Below, piece after piece: positions 15,761 through 24,024 of a stretch of DNA of 46,076 nt. Every line of letters begins with the position of its first letter. The stretch's first letter is position 1. This DNA is from Prolixibacteraceae bacterium (GTDB lineage: Bacteria > Bacteroidota > Bacteroidia > Bacteroidales > Prolixibacteraceae), in contig DOAQ01000028.1 in the NCBI GenBank assembly GCA_003506435.1, forward strand, positions 1 through 46,076. Direction: 5' to 3'. Below the pieces are notes generated by a model that was not told the origin of the DNA, ran no database searches, and was given only the letters and a program-made list of their open reading frames with translations. Made by a program: the position numbers and the translations under genes.

Positions 15761-16867
15761 ATGCTGAAATTGCTGTTATATTTCATGTCTTTCTTCTACG
15801 GAATTGGAATGTATTTCCGGAACCGCATGTACGATCTGAAAATACTGGAATCAACAGAATTTGACATTCCTGTTATTTCAGTAGGCAATATTACGGTTGG
15901 CGGTACCGGGAAAACCCCGCACATTGAATACCTGATTACTTTGTTGAAAAACGAATTCAACGTGGTGGTTTTGAGCAGGGGCTACAAACGCAAAACAAAA
16001 GGGTTTCGCGAAGTAACAATCGGTTCAACGGTGGAAGAATCGGGTGATGAACCGTTGCAGATAAAAAATAAATTTCCTGAGACAGGAGTGTATGTCGATG
16101 AAAAAAGGGTACACGGTATCGAAGAGATTATTCGTCTGAATGAAGAAAAACAACCGGATGTGATCTTGCTTGACGATGCTTTTCAGCACCGCAGCGTTAC
16201 TCCCGGCATCAACATTTTGCTGGTCGATTCGAACCGGCCGATTACCGAAGACAAATTGCTCCCGTATGGACGGTTGCGCGAAGGAAAAACACAGGTGCGC
16301 CGCGCCAGTATGATTATTTATACCAAATGTCCGCGCGAAGTGAAACCCATCACCCGGCGAATTATCATGCAGAGCGTGAACCTCAGGCCGTACCAGAACC
16401 TTTATTTTACGGCGATGGAATATGGTTTGCTGACTCCTGTTTTTCCGGAAAATGTAGCTTTGGTACAAATTCCCGGGAGAATAGGTTTGTCGGTTTTGAT
16501 GGTTACCGGCATTGCACAACCCGAACCATTTAAAACGTTTGTATCGTCGCTGGCCGAACATGTGGAAGAAATCCGGTTTCCCGACCATCATTCCTTTGGT
16601 GGAAACGACCTGCTGAAAATAGAAGAAACTTTTGTGAAAATATCCGGAAAAAACAAGCTTATTGTGACGACTGAAAAGGATGCAACCCGTCTGAAAGGAA
16701 TTGCCGATATGCCTGATATGCTGAAATCGAATTTGTTTTACATACCCATAAAAATAAAGTTCCTCGACAGCGAGGGGAAAAGTTTTGACAAAAAAATACT
16801 TGACTATGTTAGAGAAAATAAGAGCAACCGCGAACTTTATAAAAGAAAAGACCAGCGCCCCCATTAA
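15761..16867 (+). CDS. lpxK: Tetraacyldisaccharide 4'-kinase
   Basis: Lipid A biosynthesis kinase that phosphorylates the 4' position of the tetraacylated disaccharide at the inner membrane. 368 residues, close to family length. A hydrophobic N terminus (LLLYFMSFFYGIGMYF) anchors it; the Walker A motif is VGGTGKTP (Lys51) inside the family signature PVISVGNITVGGTGKTP. VILLDDAFQHRSVTPG (Walker B region), LLPYGRLREG and the late FPDHHSFGGNDL and VTTEKDATRLKG motifs are present. Its 3' end overlaps the punA start by 62 bases in another frame. Confidence 0.96.
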   Translation: MLKLLLYFMSFFYGIGMYFRNRMYDLKILESTEFDIPVISVGNITVGGTGKTPHIEYLITLLKNEFNVVVLSRGYKRKTKGFREVTIGSTVEESGDEPLQIKNKFPETGVYVDEKRVHGIEEIIRLNEEKQPDVILLDDAFQHRSVTPGINILLVDSNRPITEDKLLPYGRLREGKTQVRRASMIIYTKCPREVKPITRRIIMQSVNLRPYQNLYFTAMEYGLLTPVFPENVALVQIPGRIGLSVLMVTGIAQPEPFKTFVSSLAEHVEEIRFPDHHSFGGNDLLKIEETFVKISGKNKLIVTTEKDATRLKGIADMPDMLKSNLFYIPIKIKFLDSEGKSFDKKILDYVRENKSNRELYKRKDQRPH

Positions 16868-17618
16868 TGCAGCCATTATTCTGGGCTCGGGATTGGGCGG
16901 ACTGGTAAACGAAATTGAAATAGAAAAAGCAATCCCGTTTGCTGAAATCCCAAACTTTCCGGTTTCCACTGTCGACGGGCATTCCGGGAAGATGATCATT
17001 GGCAAACTGGCCGGTAAAAATGTAATTGCGTTGCAGGGAAGGTTTCATTTTTACGAAGGGTACCCGATGAAAGAAGTAACTTTTCCGGTACGGGTGTTGA
17101 AAATGCTGGGCGTCAATAATTTGTTTGTGTCGAATGCCAGCGGCGGACTGAACCCTGACTACAAAGTGGGCGACATCATGATCATTACAGACCATATCAA
17201 CATGTTCCCGGAACATCCGTTGCGGGGCAAAAATATGGATGAACTGGGTCCCCGCTTTCCCGACATGAGCAAAACCTACGACGAACAGTTGCGAGGACGG
17301 GCCAAACTGATTGCTCTTCAGAATAATATTCAGGTAAAAGAAGGCGTGTATGTGGGCGTTTCGGGCCCGACCTACGAAACCCCGGCCGAGTATAAAATGT
17401 TCCGTCTGCTGGGAGCCGATGCCGTTGGTATGTCGACCGTGCCGGAAGTAATTGTTGCGCGGCACATGGGAATGACCGTATTTGGCATTTCAATTATTAC
17501 CGATAGTGGTGTGCCCGGGCAAATCGTGGAAATTTCGCACGAAGAAGTGCAGGCAATAGCAATGAAAGCTGAACCCAACATGACCCTGATTCTGAAAGAA
17601 CTAATACGGAAAATTTAA
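16806..17618 (+). CDS. punA: Purine nucleoside phosphorylase I (inosine/guanosine type)
   Basis: Trimeric-type PNP that phosphorolyses inosine and guanosine to base plus ribose 1-phosphate for purine salvage; cytoplasmic. About 270 residues from the ATG at 16806 (MLEKIRATANFIKEKTSAP). Phosphate-loop motif ILGSGLGGL, GRFHFYEGYPM, NASGGLNPDYKVGDIMIITDHIN, the family motif VGVSGPTYETPAEYKM, and GADAVGMSTVPE are all present. It starts inside the end of lpxK, so the two are translationally coupled; prsW follows after 10 bases. An in-frame TTG at 16785 is a weaker start. Confidence 0.95.
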   Translation: MLEKIRATANFIKEKTSAPINAAIILGSGLGGLVNEIEIEKAIPFAEIPNFPVSTVDGHSGKMIIGKLAGKNVIALQGRFHFYEGYPMKEVTFPVRVLKMLGVNNLFVSNASGGLNPDYKVGDIMIITDHINMFPEHPLRGKNMDELGPRFPDMSKTYDEQLRGRAKLIALQNNIQVKEGVYVGVSGPTYETPAEYKMFRLLGADAVGMSTVPEVIVARHMGMTVFGISIITDSGVPGQIVEISHEEVQAIAMKAEPNMTLILKELIRKI

Positions 17619-17628
17619 TAGTTACTGA

Positions 17629-18333
17629 ATGAACCTGCTGATCCTGGCCCTTGCTCCGGTTGCATCTCTTTTGCTGTTTATGTATCACCGCGACCGGTAC
17701 GAAAAAGAATCGGTCAAACTGTTGATTGCCGCCTTTGCAATGGGCGGGCTGAGTGTTTTGCCCATCCTGTTGGTCGAAGCTCTTCTTTCCGAATTCATGA
17801 ACTTTTTTTACGGTACATTTGCTGTATTTTGGCAATCGTTCGTGGTAGCTGCCACTACCGAAGAGTTTTTCAAGCTGATCTTTTTGTACTGGCTGGTTTG
17901 GAAACATCTCGATTTCAATGAAAAATTCGATGGGATTGTATATGCAGTATTTGTATCGATGGGTTTTGCCGCTATCGAGAATGTGATGTACGTATTCGAC
18001 TACGGACTGGAAACCGGGTTGGTACGCGCCCTGACAGCCGTTCCGGCTCATTTTCTTTTCGGAGTGACCATGGGGTTTTATATCGGGTTGGCAAAATTTT
18101 ATCCTCAGTTTAAGAAAAGACTGATCGGCGCGGCCCTTCTGTATCCGGTGCTTTTGCATGGCATTTACGATTTTATCCTGATGTCGGGAAGCCCGTTTCT
18201 TCTTCTGTTGTTCATCCCGTTTGTGATTTTCATGTGGTACTACGGGCTCAAAAAGATAAAAAGGCTGTCGGAAAAGTCGTTTTATCAATCAAATTTTAGG
18301 ATTACAGAAGAGATACTAAAAAAGGTCGAATAG
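17629..18333 (+). CDS. PrsW family intramembrane protease
   Basis: A 234-residue polytopic inner-membrane protein of the PrsW/CAAX-protease-related superfamily. It has about seven hydrophobic helices. The candidate catalytic residues are the Glu pair in TTEEFFKLIF (Glu78-Glu79), IEN in GFAAIENVMYVF, the His in PAHFLFGVTMGFYIG, and LLHGIYDFIL. PrsW in Bacillus cleaves an anti-sigma factor; the substrate here is unknown. It follows punA by 10 bases and so belongs to the lpxK-punA operon, although no anti-sigma factor gene is in view. Confidence 0.9.
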   Translation: MNLLILALAPVASLLLFMYHRDRYEKESVKLLIAAFAMGGLSVLPILLVEALLSEFMNFFYGTFAVFWQSFVVAATTEEFFKLIFLYWLVWKHLDFNEKFDGIVYAVFVSMGFAAIENVMYVFDYGLETGLVRALTAVPAHFLFGVTMGFYIGLAKFYPQFKKRLIGAALLYPVLLHGIYDFILMSGSPFLLLLFIPFVIFMWYYGLKKIKRLSEKSFYQSNFRITEEILKKVE

Positions 18334-18439
18334 CGGGTTATGTTAATTTATTGAAAGGAGACGCTTCTTTTTGAAAAATTACTGGTTAACCCAATTCCGG
18401 AATTGAAAAAAATCGATTTACTTTACACAAAAAGTTATC

Positions 18440-19015
18440 ATGAACCTGAATCTTTCAATTCTGCAAAATGAGCAAGCTTCTCTGCCCCAGTTTATCAACT
18501 TCTGGAGTAAATTTTATAATTACCCGAAAGAGGAATTGTATGCCAAAATAGACCAGCCGCAATTCACGGAAAAGGATATAAACGACCTGTATGAATGGAA
18601 AAACGGGATGTCGCTGAGCGGAGCAAAATTGGGTTCTCTGAATAAAAAAGTAATAGCAAAAATCGATACAATCAATCAGTTGAAGAAATCGCAAAAGATT
18701 GATATCAGTGCATTTCTCCTGGAGTTTGAAGAGTTGTCATTCGTTTGGAGAATATTTCTGTTGCACATCATCAAACCTCAGAAATACCCAATCTACGATC
18801 AGAATATCCATCGCTGTTTCAATTTTATACATACTCGTGAACACCGGAAAATCACCAACACGATTTCAGAAAAAAGTAAGGAACAGTTCTATTTTGAAGA
18901 TTATCTGCCATTCATTGAAACTCTGAACGGAATTCCTTTGCGTAAAATTGACCGGGCTTTTTTTACGTTTGGCCAGTTTTTAAGCGCTAAAAACTTCCAA
19001 CTCATTCTGGAATAA
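18440..19015 (+). CDS. Conserved hypothetical protein, possibly helix-hairpin-helix glycosylase-like
   Basis: A 191-residue soluble, mostly alpha-helical protein. The segment WRIFLLHIIKPQKYPIYDQNI (about residues 100-120) resembles the PxKYPIxDQHV element seen in proteins related to HhH DNA glycosylases, but I cannot see a complete helix-hairpin-helix or a catalytic Lys/Asp with confidence. It ends 2 bases before the threonine dehydratase gene, so the two are co-transcribed and probably coupled. It could equally be a protein of unknown function with a similar fold. Confidence 0.7.
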   Translation: MNLNLSILQNEQASLPQFINFWSKFYNYPKEELYAKIDQPQFTEKDINDLYEWKNGMSLSGAKLGSLNKKVIAKIDTINQLKKSQKIDISAFLLEFEELSFVWRIFLLHIIKPQKYPIYDQNIHRCFNFIHTREHRKITNTISEKSKEQFYFEDYLPFIETLNGIPLRKIDRAFFTFGQFLSAKNFQLILE

Positions 19016-19017
19016 TC

Positions 19018-19962
19018 ATGCAGGTTCCGCAGTTTGCTGATATTGAAAAGGCACATCGGCTGATTGAACCATACATCCACCGCACGCCGGTTTTAACTTC
19101 AAAAAGCATCAACCAGATTGTTGGGGCCGAACTGTTTTTTAAGTGTGAAAACTTTCAGAAAGTCGGCGCTTTTAAATTCCGGGGAGCTTGTAATTCAGTT
19201 TTTTCGCTTTCTGAAGATGAAGCGCGAAATGGCGTTTGCACCCATTCGTCGGGAAACCATGCGGCCGCACTTGCGTTGGCTGCTCAAATGCGCGGAATCG
19301 CTGCATATATTGTAATGCCTGAAAATGCACCGGAAATAAAAAAGAAAGCAGTGGCCGGTTATGGCGCCCAAATCACTTTTTGCAAGCCAACGCAGGGAGC
19401 GCGCGAATCGACACTGCGGAAAATTGCGGCAAAAACCGGGGCAACCGAGATTCACCCGTACAACTATTTCAATGTGATTTGCGGACAGGGAACTGCCGCC
19501 CGGGAACTGATTGAAGATGCCGGACCTTTTGATATGGTAATGTGCCCGGTAGGTGGTGGCGGGTTGTTGAGCGGAACAGCCATCAGTACAAAAGCATTGT
19601 TACCCGGTGCTAACGTGATTGCTGCCGAACCGGCGGGCGCCGACGATGCTTTTCGTTCGTTTCACCAAAAACAACGGCTTCCGTCTGTCAACCCGAAAAC
19701 TATTGCCGATGGCCTGCTCACTTCGCTGGGCGAACTCACCTTCGAAATCGTCGTGAATCGGGTGGACGATATTGTGACCGTTTCAGAAGAAAATATTGTT
19801 GCCGCCATGCGGATGGTTTGGGAACGGATGAAAATTATCATTGAACCGTCGTCTGCTGTTCCATTAGCTGCCATCCTCGAAAATAAAGTGGATGTGAAAG
19901 GCAAAAGAGTGGGGATTATCCTGAGCGGAGGAAACGTTGATCTTGGAAAATTGCCGTTTTGA
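19018..19962 (+). CDS. PLP-dependent threonine/serine dehydratase (serine racemase-like)
   Basis: A 314-residue cytoplasmic fold-type II PLP enzyme that deaminates threonine or serine to the 2-oxo acid, or racemises serine. The PLP lysine is in GAFKFRGACN (Lys53). The substrate-carboxylate loop SSGNHAAALALAAQ, the Gly-rich phosphate loop PVGGGGLLSG, and the late EPSSAVPLAAILE motif, then ILSGGNVD, are present. It lacks the C-terminal ACT-like regulatory domain of biosynthetic IlvA, so it resembles catabolic TdcB or serine racemase. It starts 2 bases after the upstream hypothetical gene. Confidence 0.93.
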   Translation: MQVPQFADIEKAHRLIEPYIHRTPVLTSKSINQIVGAELFFKCENFQKVGAFKFRGACNSVFSLSEDEARNGVCTHSSGNHAAALALAAQMRGIAAYIVMPENAPEIKKKAVAGYGAQITFCKPTQGARESTLRKIAAKTGATEIHPYNYFNVICGQGTAARELIEDAGPFDMVMCPVGGGGLLSGTAISTKALLPGANVIAAEPAGADDAFRSFHQKQRLPSVNPKTIADGLLTSLGELTFEIVVNRVDDIVTVSEENIVAAMRMVWERMKIIIEPSSAVPLAAILENKVDVKGKRVGIILSGGNVDLGKLPF

Positions 19963-20018
19963 AATATTTACTATTCTGAGATAGCAGTTATATTAATGGA
20001 CACTTTAGAATATCAATT

Positions 20019-20612
20019 ATGGATATGCACTTAGTGACAAAGAAGCATCTTGAAGAAACAATGAGGTTGTGGCAATCGACTATTACAGAATTAAAAAGAC
20101 TAGAAGATTTTTTATCTATAGAGAGAATAAATGATCAATTTTATCGGCGATTATTTATTAGATGTGTGTTTTCAATTATTGAAACTTATTTGTATGTAAC
20201 AAAAGAATTGATAAAAATAAAACTCACTATTGATAGTCCACAAGGTATTCAACTGACTTGGGAAGAGTTGGTAATTTTAAATGAAAAAAAAGTTTTTTTG
20301 GACAATCAAGGCAAAGTAAAAACCAAAGATGAATATCAAAGATTTGATTCTTCCCTAAAATTTACACTCAATACATTCTCAAGTATGCTTGGCATGGGAC
20401 TTCCAGATTATGGCGATAATAAATTTCAAACATTAATCATGTTAGCAACAAGAAGAAATGATATTACGCATCCAAAATCTCTTTCTCAATTACTTATAAA
20501 GGATCAAGAAATGAAAGATACAGTCGAGGTGTTTCGTTGGTTTATGGAAACGCATGGCACTATTAATAAAAAATATATCCAATGGATTTCAGAACTATCT
20601 GGAAGAAAATAA
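20019..20612 (+). CDS. HEPN-motif protein, unknown function
   Basis: A 197-residue, mostly helical, Lys/Ile-rich soluble protein whose DNA is more AT-rich than its neighbours. Residues 146-151 read RNDITH, fitting the Rx4-6H motif of HEPN RNases, where a polar residue follows the Arg; the helices before it (FYRRLFIRCVFSIIETYLYV) would form the HEPN bundle. HEPN proteins act as RNases in toxin-antitoxin and phage-defence systems or as nucleotide-transferase partners. No nucleotidyltransferase (MNT) partner is next to it. The start could also be the ATG two codons downstream. Motif visible; function inferred. Confidence 0.6.
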   Translation: MDMHLVTKKHLEETMRLWQSTITELKRLEDFLSIERINDQFYRRLFIRCVFSIIETYLYVTKELIKIKLTIDSPQGIQLTWEELVILNEKKVFLDNQGKVKTKDEYQRFDSSLKFTLNTFSSMLGMGLPDYGDNKFQTLIMLATRRNDITHPKSLSQLLIKDQEMKDTVEVFRWFMETHGTINKKYIQWISELSGRK

Positions 20613-20841
20613 AATGCCGTAATCAATAAAACCATATTTTAATTATTGGATTTTGTGCTGATTGCAAAGTTTCCGGCTCACAATAGCTTCAGTGCAGTTC
20701 AAGAGGAAAGCGCTTTGCAGTCGGTAACTACATATAGTTTAGGATGATAGCTTCGTAGTCATTAATGCTGTTTGCTTTTGAAAATCTTATTTGTATATTT
20801 ATTTTGACTGGAATAGTAGTTCAATTTAATAACCGATCATT
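20613..20841. other. Intergenic spacer, no feature seen
   Basis: I see no open frame, long hairpin or clear TAnnTTTG promoter match here. An imperfect TATTTTG lies shortly before the next gene. Confidence 0.5.
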
Positions 20842-21840
20842 ATGAAAGTATTTTGGAAAACAATACTGGTGTTCATTGGGGCAGTGATAATCTTGTCTGC
20901 GGCTGCGTTTTTACTTCCTGAAAAAGTACATGTTGAACGAACTGCAACAATAGATGCTCCCGCGCGGATTGTTTTTAACCAGGTAAACGATTTACATTGC
21001 TGGGGCAAGTGGGCAACATGGAACCAGATTGATCCTGAAATGAAAGTTGAATACATCAACGGAGGAGTAGGACAGGAGTCCGGCTACCACTGGAACAATG
21101 CAAACCAACAGGTTGGCAACGGTAAATTGTATATTACCCGGTCGCTTCCCTACGATTCGATTGTTGTCAGCATGGATTTCATGAAAGGAGGCCTGGCTAC
21201 CGGCTATTTCCTGTTTAAGGAAGATAGTGGTAAAACGGCAGTGATCTGGGCTTTCGATACCCACCTGGGCAATAATCCGCTGGCCCGCTGGATGGGGTTG
21301 ATGTTCGATAAAATGATGGGACCTGATTTTGAGAAGGGACTTGCCAACCTGAATACGCTCAGTAAATCCATTATCGGGGAGCAACGCCCTGTAGTTGAAA
21401 TTGTATCGTTGCCGGAAGTTGTTTATGCCGGAATGAAAAAGACTGTAAAATGGGAAAATATTGGAGCCGAAATGGGAATGATGTACTCGAAAATAAGTGG
21501 GTTTCTTCAGAAAAACGGGATTTCAGTAACCGATATGCCTTTTACGATTTACCATTCGATGAGCGAAGGCGAAATGGAAATAGAATGTGGCCTCCCTGTG
21601 AACACAGGATTTGATTCAACCCCGGAAATTACGTATAGCAAGAGGGTGGCCGGGAAATATGTTTTTGGCATTCATGTGGGCAATTACGAAACTCTTGAAG
21701 CAACTCATACGGTCGTTCAGGAGTGGATTACCAGACATGGGTTTTCTGTTACCGGCGGGCCTGTCGAAGTTTATCTTACCGATCCGGGAACCGAGCCCGA
21801 CCCGGGGAAATGGGTAACCAACATTTATTATCCATTATAA
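20842..21840 (+). CDS. Membrane-anchored SRPBCC and GyrI-like effector-binding fusion protein
   Basis: A 332-residue protein with three parts. An N-terminal membrane anchor (ILVFIGAVIILSAAAFLL) is followed by an SRPBCC/polyketide-cyclase-like ligand-binding domain (about 30-175: VERTATIDAPARIVFNQVNDLHCWGKWATW). The C-terminal GyrI-like/AraC effector-binding domain covers about 182-332 (VVEIVSLPEVVYAGMKKTVKW ... GKWVTNIYYPL). Both halves bind small hydrophobic ligands in other proteins. There is no DNA-binding domain, so a ligand-sequestering or sensing role outside the membrane is plausible but unproven. It stands alone. Confidence 0.82.
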   Translation: MKVFWKTILVFIGAVIILSAAAFLLPEKVHVERTATIDAPARIVFNQVNDLHCWGKWATWNQIDPEMKVEYINGGVGQESGYHWNNANQQVGNGKLYITRSLPYDSIVVSMDFMKGGLATGYFLFKEDSGKTAVIWAFDTHLGNNPLARWMGLMFDKMMGPDFEKGLANLNTLSKSIIGEQRPVVEIVSLPEVVYAGMKKTVKWENIGAEMGMMYSKISGFLQKNGISVTDMPFTIYHSMSEGEMEIECGLPVNTGFDSTPEITYSKRVAGKYVFGIHVGNYETLEATHTVVQEWITRHGFSVTGGPVEVYLTDPGTEPDPGKWVTNIYYPL

Positions 21841-21891
21841 AAGCTTCCGGTATTTTAGCTACTTTCGGGCTTCAATTTTAAACAGGCTGTT

Positions 21892-22581
21892 ATGCAGATG
21901 AAGAATTATATTTTTCTGATTATTTTAATCCTGATATTTATTGTTCCTCTTTTCTTTATTATAACCGGGAAATGCGATTTTCGAAAAAAGTTGAGATATG
22001 CCGTACCTGCTATTTTGATTTCCGGATTCCTATTTTTATTGTGGGATATCCGGTTTACCGAAGCAGGTGTATGGAGTTATGATGCAGACTTTACACTGGG
22101 GATTTTTTATAAAGGTCTGCCATTGGAGCAATGGCTGTTTTACCTGATAATTCCTTGTTCCGGGTTGGTGATTTACGAAGTAATAAAAGCCCGTTTCAGT
22201 GCATTGGACTGGAACAATGCTTTTACTGCAATCGGCCTGCTTATGGTGGTTGGGCTTGCCATTGCCGCGTATATATACTGCGTTCAGGTTTATACTTTCT
22301 ATTGTTCACTTTTAACTGCTGTGTATTTAGGATACACGATTTTCAGGATGCAGTTTAAATCTCACCTGACTCATTTTTTTCTGAGTTATCTGGTGGTGCT
22401 TGTTCCTTATTTTTTACTGAGCGGAATATTAAGCTGGAACCTGGCGATTGAATATCATCAGGAGCAGGTGCTGAACGTTCGTTTCTGGATGATGCCGGTT
22501 GAAAACCTGGTATTTTTATTTTTACTGATGCTGATGAATACCACTGTTTACGAATATCTCTCGGAACGCAGGTTTTTTTGA
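21892..22581 (+). CDS. Lycopene cyclase-domain membrane protein (CrtYc/CrtYd type)
   Basis: A 229-residue integral membrane protein with about six to seven helices and two internal repeats, as in heterodimeric-type lycopene beta-cyclases joined into one chain. The repeat motif is visible as GLPLEQWLFYLIIP in the first half and MPVENLVFLFLLMLMNTTVYEYL in the second, where the acidic residue is thought to be functional. If active it would cyclise lycopene ends in carotenoid synthesis. No crtB, crtI or crtE gene is in the window, so the pathway may be elsewhere or the protein may have another prenyl substrate. Confidence 0.82.
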   Translation: MQMKNYIFLIILILIFIVPLFFIITGKCDFRKKLRYAVPAILISGFLFLLWDIRFTEAGVWSYDADFTLGIFYKGLPLEQWLFYLIIPCSGLVIYEVIKARFSALDWNNAFTAIGLLMVVGLAIAAYIYCVQVYTFYCSLLTAVYLGYTIFRMQFKSHLTHFFLSYLVVLVPYFLLSGILSWNLAIEYHQEQVLNVRFWMMPVENLVFLFLLMLMNTTVYEYLSERRFF

Positions 22582-22603
22582 CAGAAGATACGTCAGTATA
22601 AAA

Positions 22604-22638
22604 AATAATGCCCGGAACAATTTATTCCGGGCATTATT
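22604..22638. terminator. Bidirectional terminator
   Basis: AATAATGCCCGGAA and its perfect complement TTCCGGGCATTATT (14-bp stem) with A and T runs on the two sides. It lies between two convergent genes and can serve both; it touches the stop codon of the minus-strand gene. Confidence 0.85.
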
Positions 22639-23892
22639 TTATTTTGCATACGCAAAGCCAAACTCCCTGTTGTTCTCCCATTGAGCCCAATTAATAGAGG
22701 AAATGTAACTGCGAAGCATGCCGTCGAATAATTTTACAGCCTGAAGTTTATTCTTTATTTGTGAAATTTGTTGTGTTTCTGTTTCAATATTTTCATTCCG
22801 TTGACTTAAAAAAGCCTTCATTTGATCGCTGGAGGAAGGGTTATTTTGATTTTCTTCGACCAGTGACTGCAAAACTGCGGGAACCATAATATTATCGGTA
22901 TTTATCTGAGGCAGGTAAATACCCATAACGATCAGCCAGTTGTCGGGAAGGGTATACTGCCAGTCGAGGTATTTGCGGATAGCCACTTTCATCTTGTCGG
23001 GATTTGCCGGAGTTCCGTTGATAACCGGAGCCTGCTGTGAAATAAAAGTACTTAACCTTGCCCACTCCGACTGTAGCTTTTCGAAAATTTCGAGGTCGGA
23101 AATAGGTCGGTCGCTTGGCAAACCCACAAAATGGATTTCAGTATTAAATGCCGGATTGCTTGCTTTTGCTTGCTGTAAATAACTATTCAGCGAATTGATG
23201 CTGAGCTGCAAATCGCGAATGTCCTTCTGTGCCAGTGAATAATTCAAATGAATCAAATGATATTTGATCGTATCGAAATTATTCTGGATAATATTCAGGC
23301 GCTGGGCTACTCCGTCGTCTTTTGCTCCCTGCACATGAATGTTTTCCGATACATACCATGTACTGGTCGAACCGGCAACATTCAGGTAAATGAATGCTTC
23401 GCTGCTGTTCCGTTCCAGTTTTTGCTCGTCGCCCGCAGCAAATTGCCAGATCGTGTTGAGATTCACCTTCAGATAAGTCCTGGAAAAATCATCAACCCCA
23501 ACTTGAACGGCAGCCTCGTTAGATGCAGAAGAGTTCTTCTTTATGGCAAGGTGGTTATCGGATGAGAAAAGAGCATTTTCACTGATCAATTTCCATTCCG
23601 AACTGACACCTTTGTCTGTATAAACAAGACGGTTTGTCCCTCTGCTGAGAACTTGCACATCGGGGGTTATTTTCAGGTAATTATCGGGGTAGTTAACGAA
23701 GTCGCGTCTGCCGCCTTTTTGCAATGCTTTAATTTCAAGCATTTGGCCTTTTTGAACAGTAATCTCACTACCGTTCTGGTACATCTTTCCATTTATAAAT
23801 ATTTCGACAGCCGGTTTTCTAACTTCCGTCTGTCCGAAAACCAATTGAAAAGATGCTAAAAACCACATCACCAAAATCATCTCCCTTTTCAT
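22639..23892 (-). CDS. Exported protein of unknown function
   Basis: A 417-residue protein with a signal peptide (MILVMWFLASFQLVFGQ) and no lipobox, so probably periplasmic or secreted. The N-terminal part (about 20-180) is beta-rich and Ig-like (AVEIFINGKMYQNGSEITVQKG). The rest is alpha-helical with heptad-like stretches (NENIETETQQISQIKNKLQAVKL). No catalytic motif or known family was recognised. It is read in the same direction as the upstream amylase gene, but 132 bases separate them and its content does not suggest starch use. It could be a scaffold or envelope protein. Confidence 0.72.
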   Translation of the reverse strand: MKREMILVMWFLASFQLVFGQTEVRKPAVEIFINGKMYQNGSEITVQKGQMLEIKALQKGGRRDFVNYPDNYLKITPDVQVLSRGTNRLVYTDKGVSSEWKLISENALFSSDNHLAIKKNSSASNEAAVQVGVDDFSRTYLKVNLNTIWQFAAGDEQKLERNSSEAFIYLNVAGSTSTWYVSENIHVQGAKDDGVAQRLNIIQNNFDTIKYHLIHLNYSLAQKDIRDLQLSINSLNSYLQQAKASNPAFNTEIHFVGLPSDRPISDLEIFEKLQSEWARLSTFISQQAPVINGTPANPDKMKVAIRKYLDWQYTLPDNWLIVMGIYLPQINTDNIMVPAVLQSLVEENQNNPSSSDQMKAFLSQRNENIETETQQISQIKNKLQAVKLFDGMLRSYISSINWAQWENNREFGFAYAK

Positions 23893-24024
23893 CTCTCTTG
23901 GTTTTAATTCATAAGTTAATACGAAAAGTATCCAAAAGGTTACCTTCTTTTTATATGTTTTTAAAGATAATCAGAGGTTTATAAAGGGAAAGCCGGGTTT
24001 TGAGACAAGAAAAAGAGCAGCGGG

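Noticed and set aside
16549..16560. AAAACGTTTG inside lpxK as a third LacI operator
   Set aside because: It lies within a coding sequence unrelated to sugar use and lacks the full palindrome.
16025..17005. 326-codon open frame antisense to lpxK and punA
   Set aside because: It lies opposite two certain genes and has no family resemblance or ribosome binding site.
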